Shown piece by piece: positions 25,504 through 32,793 of a stretch of DNA of 64,000 nt. The notes under the pieces were generated by a model, which saw nothing but the letters and a program-made list of their open reading frames with translations, ran no database searches and was not told the DNA's origin. Origin of the DNA: JACVRW01 sp963821275 (lineage in GTDB: Bacteria > Actinomycetota > Thermoleophilia > Solirubrobacterales > Thermoleophilaceae); NCBI GenBank assembly GCA_963821275.1, contig CAWGDF010000013.1, positions 1 through 64,000 on the forward strand, given 5' to 3'. Every line of letters begins with the position of its first letter. The stretch's first letter is position 1. Made by a program: the position numbers and the translations under genes.

Positions 25504-27744
25504 GTGATGTCAATCACTACGGCCGCGCCGGCGTTCGAGTTGTTGGAGTCGAAGCTGCGCGCGCCGCAGGGTCGCGACGGGACCGTCCCGCGCACGGCGC
25601 TGATCGGCTTACTGGAGGAGGAGTGGGGCGCGATCCCGGTCGTTCTCGTGTCCGCAGGCCCCGGCTGGGGGAAGACGACGCTGCTCGCTGAGTGGGCTTC
25701 GCGGTCGCAGCGACCGTTCGCCTGGGTTTCAGTCGACGAGAACGACAACGATCCGATCGTCTTGCTGACGTATGTCGCCACGGCGCTCGACCGGGTCTCG
25801 CCGCTCGCCCCGAGCGTGTTCGAGGCACTGGCGTCGCCGGGCGTTTCGATCGAGGGAACGGTGGTCCCGCGCCTGGGGGTGGCTCTGGCGACGATGGACG
25901 AGGCAGTCGTCCTCGTCTTGGATGACCTGCATCTGCTCGATAGCCCGGCATGCTTGGATGCCATCGCCGCGCTCGCGAGGCATGTGCCCGAGGGCTCACA
26001 GCTGGCGCTCTCGTCGCGGGGGCACCCCGCACTGCGCTTCGGGGCGCTGCGCGCGCGGGGCCTCGCGCTGGAGATCAGTCCGAACGAGCTGAGCATGGAC
26101 GAGGCCGAGGCGCGCCAGTTGCTGAGCGCGGCCGGTCTGGACCTGGCTGATGGCGAGGTCGCCGAGCTCACCGAGCACACGGAGGGCTGGTCTGCAGGTC
26201 TGTACCTGGCGGCGCTCTCGGCCAAGGCGGGCGGGACCGGGGTGAAGGGCGTGACCGCGTTCCGCGGGGACGACCGTTTTGTCGCCGACTATCTCGTCTC
26301 CGAGCTCCTCTCGCGCCTGCCCCGCGACGAGCTCCGCTTCCTGACGAGGACCGCCGTTCTCGAGCCCATGTCGGGTCCGCTCTGCGACGCGGTCCTCGAG
26401 GACAGCGGCTCCGCGGCGATTCTGGACTCGCTGGCGCGTTCCAACCTGTTCCTGGTGCCGCTGGACCGGACCGGGGAGTGGTATCGCTACCACCATCTCT
26501 TCCGGGAGCTCCTGCGTTCGGAGCTCGACCGAGTCGAGCCGGATCTCGTGCCGCGTTTGCTCGCTCGTGCGGCCGACTGGTGCGAGGCGAACGGGCAACC
26601 GGAGAGCGCGATCGGGTATGCGCAGGCGGCCGGGGACGTCAACCGTGCGGCGTGGCTGACCGTAGCTAACGGTCCGGCCGTCTACCAAAGCGGCCGTGTC
26701 GCAACCGCCGAACGCTGGCTCAGTTGGCTGGAGGCGCATGGGGCACTCGAGCAGAACGCGGCGGTCGCCGTGCTCGGCGCACTACTCGCCGCGGCTTGGG
26801 GCCGGCCCGCGGAGGCGGAGCGTTGGGCCGATGCCGCCGAGCGTGGGAGCTACGAGGGGGCCCTGCCCGACGGCAGCGCGTCGATCGACTCGTGGCTGGC
26901 CCTCCTGCGCGCCCAGCTCTGTCGTCGAGGAATTGGCAGGATGCGTACGGATGCGGAGCTCGCGGTCGGGACGCTCGCTCGTGGGAGCCGGTTCTGGGCG
27001 CACGCCCTGGGGCTGCTCGCGATCTCGCGGTGGCTGGCCGGCGAGGTCGACGAGGCCGACGACCTGTTCGCCGAGGTTGTCGAGGCGGGCCTCGAGCTCG
27101 GAGGGACGGACTTGGTGATGGTGGCTCTGGGCGAGCGTGCCGCGATCGCGGTCGGAATGGGAGCGTGGGTCCAGGCAGAAGAGCACACGGACCGGGCGCT
27201 CGGGATCATCCGCCGGTACGGGATGGAGGAGTACCCGACCAGCGCGCTCGCCTATTCCGTGGCGGCTCGCGTCGCGCTCCACCGTGGGGACGTCCCCCGC
27301 GCGCAGGAGCTGCTGGCGCGGGTGCAGCGCCTGCGGCCGCGCCTCACCTACGGGCAGCCGTACTACTCGGTTCAAACCCGCCTGGAGCTCGCCCGGGCCT
27401 ACCTGACACTCGCCGACGCCGGCGGCGCGGAGACCATGCTGCGCGAGATCGAGCCGATCCTGCGCCGACAACCAGACCTCGGAGCGCTCCCCGCACAGGT
27501 TGTCGAGCTCCGCGCGAACCTGAAGACGATGCGGGCTCACGCCCCCGGGGCCTCGACTCTGACCGAGGCGGAGCTGCGCCTGCTGCCCTACCTCGCCACG
27601 CACCTCTCCTTCCGCGAGATCGGCGAGCGCCTGTACCTGTCGCGCCACACGGTGAAATCACACGCCATGGCGATCTACCGCAAGCTCAACGTCACGTCCC
27701 GCAACGCCGCCGTCGAACGCGCCCGCGAGCTCGGGCTGCTCTAG
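25504..27744 (+). CDS. MalT-type ATP-dependent LuxR-family regulator
   Basis: 746 residues. N-terminal STAND ATPase with Walker A SAGPGWGKTTLLAEW (about 50-65) and Walker B VVLVLDDLHLLD (about 135-147), winged-helix/superhelical region with FRELLRSELDRV, TPR-like repeats from about 390 to 660, and a C-terminal LuxR helix-turn-helix (LTEAELRLLPYLATHLSFRE then RHTVKSHAMAIYRKLNV). This class binds an inducer through the TPR region and activates transcription. GTG 25504 and ATG 25507 are both possible starts with no strong ribosome binding site. A terminator follows at once; motif genes lie on both sides. Confidence 0.93.
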   Translation: MMSITTAAPAFELLESKLRAPQGRDGTVPRTALIGLLEEEWGAIPVVLVSAGPGWGKTTLLAEWASRSQRPFAWVSVDENDNDPIVLLTYVATALDRVSPLAPSVFEALASPGVSIEGTVVPRLGVALATMDEAVVLVLDDLHLLDSPACLDAIAALARHVPEGSQLALSSRGHPALRFGALRARGLALEISPNELSMDEAEARQLLSAAGLDLADGEVAELTEHTEGWSAGLYLAALSAKAGGTGVKGVTAFRGDDRFVADYLVSELLSRLPRDELRFLTRTAVLEPMSGPLCDAVLEDSGSAAILDSLARSNLFLVPLDRTGEWYRYHHLFRELLRSELDRVEPDLVPRLLARAADWCEANGQPESAIGYAQAAGDVNRAAWLTVANGPAVYQSGRVATAERWLSWLEAHGALEQNAAVAVLGALLAAAWGRPAEAERWADAAERGSYEGALPDGSASIDSWLALLRAQLCRRGIGRMRTDAELAVGTLARGSRFWAHALGLLAISRWLAGEVDEADDLFAEVVEAGLELGGTDLVMVALGERAAIAVGMGAWVQAEEHTDRALGIIRRYGMEEYPTSALAYSVAARVALHRGDVPRAQELLARVQRLRPRLTYGQPYYSVQTRLELARAYLTLADAGGAETMLREIEPILRRQPDLGALPAQVVELRANLKTMRAHAPGASTLTEAELRLLPYLATHLSFREIGERLYLSRHTVKSHAMAIYRKLNVTSRNAAVERARELGLL

Positions 27745-27770
27745 GCAGCGCCGGCGCTGCCCGGCTTTTT
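27745..27770 (+). terminator. Rho-independent terminator of the MalT-type regulator
   Basis: The palindrome GCAGCGCCGGCGCTGC starts right after the stop codon and is followed by CCGGC and five T. The T-run overlaps the start of motif copy D. Confidence 0.75.
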
Positions 27771-27788
27771 CATGCCATCGGGACGATG
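27767..27788 (+). promoter_or_regulatory. Shared 20-base motif, copy D
   Basis: Plus-strand TTTTCATGCCATCGGGACGA then TG, matching the consensus. It lies 66 bases upstream of the CMD-like gene and directly abuts the preceding terminator, as a promoter would. Confidence 0.65.
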
Positions 27789-27853
27789 ACGCCGCGGCGC
27801 CCAAGGTGTCTAGTTCGAGGAGTCCGCGGGCACGGTCCGCGGAACGTCCCGGG

Positions 27854-28228
27854 ATGCCGACAGAGGAGGAGATGGCCGATTACAAGGAGACCCTGCGCAG
27901 GCTCGCGCTGAACGACGAGCGGTTCGTGGAGTCGGTGCTCGGCATGGGCCACGACACGGTCGAGGTCTCACGGCTGGATCAAAAGACGCACGCTCTCGTC
28001 CGGCTCGGGGCGTCGCTGGCGATCGACGCGGCGCCGAGCTCCTACCAGTCGAACGTCGAGGTGGCTCTGGCCGCCGGCGCCAGCATCGACGAGATCGTCG
28101 GGACCCTGATCGCCGTGGCTCCCACCGTCGGCCTTGCACGCGTCGTTTCCGCCGCGCCCGAGCTGGCGCTGGCGCTCGGATACGACGTCGACGCGGCGCT
28201 CGAAGCGCCCAGCGGTGACGCGGAGTGA
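27854..28228 (+). CDS. Carboxymuconolactone decarboxylase-like protein, copy 2
   Basis: 124 residues of the CMD/AhpD fold: LDQKTHALVRLGASLAIDAA, PSSYQSNVEVALAAGASIDE and LIAVAPTVGLARVVSAAPEL. No CxxC is present. It resembles the protein at 11386-11697 over the whole core. Start is uncertain: ATG 27854 lacks a ribosome binding site, while ATG 27872 follows GAGGAGGAG too closely. Motif copy D upstream suggests co-regulation with the DUF7144, coiled-coil, DUF2252 and HD-like genes. Confidence 0.83.
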   Translation: MPTEEEMADYKETLRRLALNDERFVESVLGMGHDTVEVSRLDQKTHALVRLGASLAIDAAPSSYQSNVEVALAAGASIDEIVGTLIAVAPTVGLARVVSAAPELALALGYDVDAALEAPSGDAE

Positions 28229-28407
28229 AGGCCGCGCCCGCAGTCCGCATTCCTCACCGGGTCGGTCGCCGTAGCCTGCGGCACTTGGTCGAGCACCGGA
28301 GAGCCCGAGCAGGGCTCACGGCGCCGGTGCAGCGCTCGAAACAGTTGCCCCCTCACACCTGACCCCCCGATCATTGTCGAGGTCGGTGCGCCGGCCGCTC
28401 ATCCCGA

Positions 28408-28428
28408 TTTCATGCCATTGGGGGGATG
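28408..28428 (+). promoter_or_regulatory. Shared 20-base motif, copy E
   Basis: Plus-strand TTTCATGCCATTGGGGGGAT then G. It lies about 200 bases upstream of the HD-like gene; an extra CATCCC just 5' makes an inverted repeat with GGGATG. Confidence 0.6.
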
Positions 28429-28628
28429 TCCGCTGGTTGTGGTCGTTGGAGGATTGTCGCCAGGAGTTCGGGCGCGGGGCGGAGACTGAAACCGCCGGCG
28501 TCGGCTAAATCGGCGGCGCTCGTCGTCGGCGGCCGGAGAGGAGCGTTCCATGAACCAGTCGGTGGAGGGCGTTGGTTGGCTCTGTTCGCCGACGTCGTGG
28601 GCCTGCGCGAGTGAACAGGGGGACAGCC

Positions 28629-29132
28629 GTGGGAGGCTGGGCGGCCGTGGACTCTGATCGCGCACGGGCGCTGGCCGAAAGGCTGCACCATGGGCAGCGT
28701 GACGCTGGCGGGGCGCCGCTGATCGGCCACGTTCGGAGGGTCGCGGCCGCAGTCCCTGGGGACGCGCGCGTCGTCGCCTGGCTTCACGAGGTGTTCGAGT
28801 ACACCTCGGTCTCGGAGGAGGCGCTGCTGGCGGAAGGCCTCTCGCTCGACGAGCTGCGCGCGCTCCGGCTCCTGACCCACGACAAGGATCCGCAGTCGAA
28901 CGCGGGCTATCTGGCCCACGTCGAGCTGATCGCGCGGGCCAAAGGTGCGGGCGCAAGCGTCGCCCGCAGGGTCAAGCGCGCGGACCTGGCGGATCGGGCG
29001 CTCAAGCCTCCGATCCGCGCCAACGGCTGGTCACCTCCCTACGAGCTTGCGCTCGAGATCCTGCGCGACGCGCCGCCTCCCGACACTCGCGCCCCTTCTC
29101 CTCCGCCGCCTCCGAGACCCGGACGCACATGA
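28629..29132 (+). CDS. HD-domain-like protein (RelA/SpoT hydrolase-type fold)
   Basis: About 167 residues. ERLHHGQRDAGGAPLIGHVR and VVAWLHEVFEYTSVSEEALL follow the pattern of RelA/SpoT-type HD phosphohydrolases, and VKRADLADRALKPPI resembles their later conserved helix. The metal-binding HD pair is HE here, so catalysis is uncertain. GTG 28629 follows AGGGGGAC and is my choice; GTG 28647 is an alternative. The tail is proline-rich. A coiled-coil gene follows 13 bases later, probably in one operon under motif copy E. Confidence 0.65.
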   Translation: MGGWAAVDSDRARALAERLHHGQRDAGGAPLIGHVRRVAAAVPGDARVVAWLHEVFEYTSVSEEALLAEGLSLDELRALRLLTHDKDPQSNAGYLAHVELIARAKGAGASVARRVKRADLADRALKPPIRANGWSPPYELALEILRDAPPPDTRAPSPPPPPRPGRT

Positions 29133-29144
29133 CACCTGCAGCCG

Positions 29145-29432
29145 ATGCCGCTCCCGATGCGTCCGCAGCGGGGCGTCCGGCCGTGTGGAGCGGCTGGACG
29201 AAGCCACAGGCCCGGCCGGAGAGCGAGGCCGCGCGTAACTCCCAGAGACGAGCCCGACCCGCCGAGAACCGAACCCGAGTCTCGCGCCGAGCGACTCGGC
29301 TTCGCGCTGCGCAGCCTCGCCGCCGAGCTAGTCGAGGAGCGCCGGCGGGTCGCTGAGCTGTGCCGGGAGGTCGCCGAGCTGAGATCGCGGCTCGAGTCTC
29401 TGCAGCCGACCCAACGCAGCGACCGGCCATGA
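29145..29432 (+). CDS. Small coiled-coil protein, copy 2
   Basis: 95 residues as read from ATG 29145. The C-terminal part, ERLGFALRSLAAELVEERRR, VAELCREVAELRSRLESLQP, is a clear paralogue of the protein at 20757-21014. The first 45 residues are Arg/Pro-rich and may be untranslated: the position equivalent to the other copy's GTG start is GTA here. Unknown function; likely co-transcribed with the HD-like gene. Confidence 0.6.
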   Translation: MPLPMRPQRGVRPCGAAGRSHRPGRRARPRVTPRDEPDPPRTEPESRAERLGFALRSLAAELVEERRRVAELCREVAELRSRLESLQPTQRSDRP

Positions 29433-29711
29433 ACGCCCTGCCCCGGTCTACCTGGTTTCGCGTACGGCTTTCGCCTACTTGCCTCAATTACACAAGTCTC
29501 CGTTTGCGTCAAATCGAGGCTCTGCCGAGCGAAGGCTTTCGGCTCCAGGAGTCTTGCGTCCGGGCAGGCCATGTTTGGCGTTCAACGCCAACGTCAAGCC
29601 AACCTGACCCGCTTCACCGCAAGAATCCGGCGGCTTGACGCACGGCGGTTTCGGCGGCGTGGGCACTCAACGAACCTGCTGACCGCCTCGACCGCAACTT
29701 AGGGAACGGAC
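29433..29711. other. Gap between the coiled-coil gene and the integrase
   Basis: Base composition is visibly less GC-rich than the neighbours around 29455-29530. A small hairpin, TTGGCGTTCAACGCCAA, lies near 29577. No gene is recognisable. The position at the 3' end of an integrase gene would suit an attachment site, but I see no repeat to prove it. Confidence 0.35.
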
Positions 29712-30293
29712 TCAGCGATCCCGCGGCATGAGACCGCCACTGGCGTTCCCGCCGCCAGCAGCTCCGAATGCGCGCTCGACGAACGCGACGCCGTTCGTCG
29801 CATCCGGGGCGTAGTGCGAGTAGATCTCCGTCGTTTTGCCGTCGGCGTGACCCATCCACTCATGGATCGCCCGCAGCGGCGCGCCGGCCGCCGCCATCTG
29901 GGTGCCGAAGGTGTGGCGGAGCTCGTGGAACGTGACCTTGCGGAGCTCGGCGCGCTCGAGGGTGTCGCAGAAGCGGTTCCGGAGCGTCGAGGCGTCGTAG
30001 ACGAGGCCCGTCTGCGGGTGGCAGAAGACGAGGTCGTCGTCCGAGCGGTAAGGCGAGCGCTGGAAGTGCCGCTCGAGTTCGCCTGCCAACCGGTCGGCCA
30101 TCGGCACGGAGCGGAGGTAGTGCGACTTCGGCGTGTCGACCTCAGCGCTGCGTCCACGCGGAAAGTTGTCCGCCACCCTGATGCGGCATGCGACCCAATC
30201 GACGTCTATCCACTTCAGCGCCAGCAGCTCACCCTGGCGCAGGCCCGTGGTGCACGTCGCCGTGGCTGGCTCGGGCTTCGGTCGCTTGGCCAC
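29712..30293 (-). pseudogene. Tyrosine integrase, catalytic domain only
   Basis: 193 codons cover the whole catalytic domain of a phage-type integrase: TGLRQGELLALKWIDVDW (first Arg), VTFHELRHTFGTQMAAAG (His-x-x-Arg), HEWMGHADGKTTEIYSHYAP (His and nucleophile Tyr). The N-terminal arm-binding and core-binding domains are missing; homology starts abruptly just after the GTG, and the sequence upstream is unrelated. The enzyme is thus probably inactive, a relic of an integrative element. It lies between the two tRNA-His 3' halves, which fit its type of target. Confidence 0.8.
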
Positions 30294-30299
30294 GAGGCC

Positions 30300-30473
30300 T
30301 CAGCCGCGCAAGGCGGCCTGCCGCCTGGCCAGCGCCGCGCTCTCAGCCTCGGCGATGTGCTGCCGCTCCTGGGCTGCTGTCTCTCGGGAGAGCTCGGCCT
30401 GCTGCTGGGCCTGCTGCTTGGCTTGCTCGTTGCGCTGGCGCTCCTGGGCCTCGGCCTTCAGCCGCGCCTCCAT
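30300..30473 (-). CDS. Small Gln/Ala-rich coiled-coil ORF
   Basis: 57 codons: MEARLKAEAQERQRNEQAKQ, QAQQQAELSRETAAQERQHI, AEAESAALARRQAALRG. A strong coiled-coil pattern with no known domain. The frame stays open another 50 codons upstream without a start codon, so it may be the tail of a broken larger gene. It ends seven bases before the integrase fragment begins. Confidence 0.3.
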   Translation of the reverse strand: MEARLKAEAQERQRNEQAKQQAQQQAELSRETAAQERQHIAEAESAALARRQAALRG

Positions 30474-30907
30474 CTGCGGGGCTCGTGACCGACCTCGAGG
30501 TGGCCGGGTCAGGCTGGGGGGCTCGACGGATGCGGTGCCGCGCCGGCTGACGGCCCTGACCTGGGCATCGAACAGCGCGGCAAAGGAGGTCGTGGGCCAA
30601 AGTTTACGCCCCCTGCTGACCTCTGGTCAGCAACGTCCTGCCTGGCGATCCCGGTCCCGGCACCCCCTCCTCGTCCATAGCGACAGTGAGCCGACACCAG
30701 TCACGGCCGCGTCTTCTCACCAGGGGCACCGTACGGCTCGTGGTGCCCGGCGCGCCGGTACGCCTAGCCCGCGCGGATCGTTCTACGCGCAGCCTCAGGC
30801 GTCAGGCCCCCAGGGGAACGGCGGCAGGATAGGGGCGGGATAGACGATGGTGCAGCGGGACGCGCGGTGCCGGAGCCTCAGGAGCTTTCCGGCGTCGGAC
30901 GCCTCCT
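30474..30907. other. Gap upstream of the lipoprotein gene's 3' end
   Basis: Apart from the open frame continuing from 30473 to about 30620, I see no gene, RNA or repeat. Confidence 0.35.
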
Positions 30908-31330
30908 CTAGCTGCAGTCCAGCGGCGCGAACGCCTTCTCGTAGGACGCTTCGAGCTGCTGCAGCCCGGTGAGGACCCGTGCCTTCGCATCCGAGGCCGA
31001 GAGCGAGGTGCCGAGGTCGCTTTCAACATTCTTGACGGTGGTGGTGAACTCGTTGGTGGCCGCCTCAACCTCGCTGCGGCGGTCGTCGCTGAGGTCCGAC
31101 TGCGCGTCAGCAATGTCGTTGAGGTCGTTCTGGATCGCGTCTAGGTTCTGCGTCACGGCGTCTGTCGTGACGGTCGCGAGCGTCAGGCTGTTCAGTTCGT
31201 CGACCTGCTTGGCGATGTCATCCCTGGCATCGCAGACCGTGTTCATGGCCTTCTCCTCATCGGATTCACCGCACGCGCCCAACGCGAGCGCGAGCAGCGC
31301 GACGACCAGGACACTCCGCGCGGATCTCAT
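30908..31330 (-). CDS. Secreted lipoprotein with coiled-coil, unknown function
   Basis: 140 residues. Signal peptide MRSARSVLVVALLALALGAC with lipobox LGAC: the Cys would be lipidated and the protein anchored outside the membrane. The mature part is helical: VCDARDDIAKQVDELNSLT, NLDAIQNDLNDIADAQSDLS and SEVEAATNEFTTTVKNVESD, with a terminal Cys that could pair with VCDA. A decayed paralogue is at 13321-13548. An inverted repeat containing GGGGGATG lies 34 bases upstream. Confidence 0.8.
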   Translation of the reverse strand: MRSARSVLVVALLALALGACGESDEEKAMNTVCDARDDIAKQVDELNSLTLATVTTDAVTQNLDAIQNDLNDIADAQSDLSDDRRSEVEAATNEFTTTVKNVESDLGTSLSASDAKARVLTGLQQLEASYEKAFAPLDCS

Positions 31331-31616
31331 ACCCGGAACCTAGAGCGCGTAGGCTCGGCACCGCATCCCCCAAAGTGGGTGATCCAGGCCGGGCGCCATG
31401 GCGGCTCGCCGCCGACCCTCGGGTGGACCGCGACGAGTGCGCGATCTCATTGGGGGCCGCCCGGCGCTTGCGCTCCCATACGCGCTCCCCTGCGAGGTCA
31501 CGAACACATGTTCGCAGCCGCTTCGACTGGTTACCCGCAGTCTCGGACGTTCGGCTACCGCGTTGCATGGAAAGCGCAAGCGGGCAGCTCGCGGCGAGCA
31601 TGGATTTCATCGCGCG
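31331..31616. other. Intergenic region
   Basis: Holds the lipoprotein promoter region and the inverted repeat at 31364-31385. No other gene is seen. Confidence 0.4.
31364..31385 (-). promoter_or_regulatory. GGGGGATG inverted repeat upstream of the lipoprotein gene
   Basis: CATCCCCCAAAGTGGGTGAT followed by CC is an imperfect inverted repeat (GGGGGATG against GGGTGATC). It lies 34 bases before the ATG and resembles 23461-23481. Confidence 0.4.
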
Positions 31617-32054
31617 CTATGGCGACGAGGAACGGCTCAGTGCGGCTTCGATTCGTTCGAGCCGGCTGTCAACTTTACGGAGTTGCTCCGCCATCGCAGT
31701 CTCGGCATCCGAGGGCTCATGCCGTGAGCGCGACACGAAGGTGCTCGTGATCGAGGCGGTGATGACCGTCAGGAAGCCGATCCCGAGAAGCATGACGAGC
31801 ACGGCGACGAGCCGTCCGGCGAGATTCGTTGGAACGTTGTCGCCGTACCCGACGGTCGTGACGGTCTGGACGCCCCACCAGAGCCCGGAGCCGATCGACG
31901 GAAAGCTCTCGCCGTCGACGACGGTCACCAGGAGCCCGGCGACGACGGTCATCACGGTCGACACCGTGGCGATCACGATGGCGGCGCCACGCGGCGTGGT
32001 CGCGCGCGCCACCGCCTTGTCGAGCCGCCGTTCGAGCCTAGACTCGTCGGCCAT
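31617..32054 (-). CDS. Two-helix potassium channel, copy 1
   Basis: 145 residues. An N-terminal charged helix, TM1 AAIVIATVSTVMTVVAGLLV, pore loop GLWWGVQTVTTVGYGDNVPT with the K+ selectivity filter TVGYGD, TM2 LVAVLVMLLGIGFLTVITAS, and a C-terminal coiled coil AEQLRKVDSRLERIEAALSR that probably drives tetramerisation. No RCK ligand-binding domain is present. I took ATG 32054 because the frame upstream of it is made of tRNA-fragment-like sequence. A paralogue is at 59111-59575. Confidence 0.9.
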   Translation of the reverse strand: MADESRLERRLDKAVARATTPRGAAIVIATVSTVMTVVAGLLVTVVDGESFPSIGSGLWWGVQTVTTVGYGDNVPTNLAGRLVAVLVMLLGIGFLTVITASITSTFVSRSRHEPSDAETAMAEQLRKVDSRLERIEAALSRSSSP

Positions 32055-32323
32055 CCTGCATGGGTTCGGGTTCGCCGGTTCCAGTCCTGCCATCCCCGGA
32101 GAACAGCCGACAGGTCATTCGAGTCCCCCCCAAACCAACACTGTCGCTCTGGACGGTGGCTGTTGTACAAACCCCGGGGCGAGGCCGCTGGATCGTTTCT
32201 TACGGTGGGTTCCGAAATCGGCCACCGCATCCGTCACGCGAGGCGCGTCCGTCCCGACGATGGCCTTGCTGCGGAACTCCAGGCGCTTCGGAAATCCGAG
32301 TGGGAAGCGGACTTGCACTGAAG

Positions 32324-32368
32324 GGTGAGCGACGGGACTCGAACCGCGACGGCCTGGACCACAACCAG
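32324..32368 (-). pseudogene. tRNA-His(GTG) 3' half, second copy
   Basis: Minus strand: anticodon arm CCTGG-TTGTGGT-CCAGG complete, T-arm with one G lost (GCGG-TTCGAGT-CCCGT), acceptor half CGCTCAC and C73. The 5' acceptor half is absent. It repeats 9944-9990 in the same orientation, 22 kb away; the shared run GGTGAGCGACGGGACTCGAA is identical in the two. Confidence 0.75.
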
Positions 32369-32578
32369 GAGCTCCGCCGGAGCCCTGGGCGGAAATATCC
32401 CAGGTCATGGCGGCGATCCCGACGCGCCTACCAGCCGCCCGGCGTCTACCTCGCGTCTACGCCGGAGCACAATCCCGGTTAGGCGCGCGCGAGCGTCGCG
32501 TTCGGCGATATCTGCGACTTCCAGGACTTTCGTGTGCTCGAGCCGCCGCGCTGCGCCGCGGTTCGCAGCCCCGTGCAC

Positions 32579-32622
32579 GACTCATAATCCCGAGGTCGGT
32601 GGTTCGCATCCACCCGGGGGGG
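32579..32622 (+). pseudogene. tRNA(CAT) 3' half, probably elongator Met
   Basis: Plus strand: anticodon loop CTCATAA, then TCCCGAGGTC, T-arm GGTGG-TTCGCAT-CCACC and a G-rich acceptor-like end. The usual A58 is C, and no 5' half is found. The reverse strand gives the phantom peptide WMRTTDLGIMS seen beside tRNA genes in other genomes (recalled, not searched). Confidence 0.4.
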
Positions 32623-32793
32623 ATTTGTCTGAGATGCAGGCACTTCCGGCCATCAGGGTCTGATCGGCGCCGAGGGCCTCCCGCAGCTCGAGGCCGGCCG
32701 GTAGTCGTTGCCAGCGTCGTCCTGCGGGACGGTCGGCAACTCCGAGCCCGCGGGGCGCCCGGGTTGCTCCGTCCCTGCTGCCACGATGTCCCG

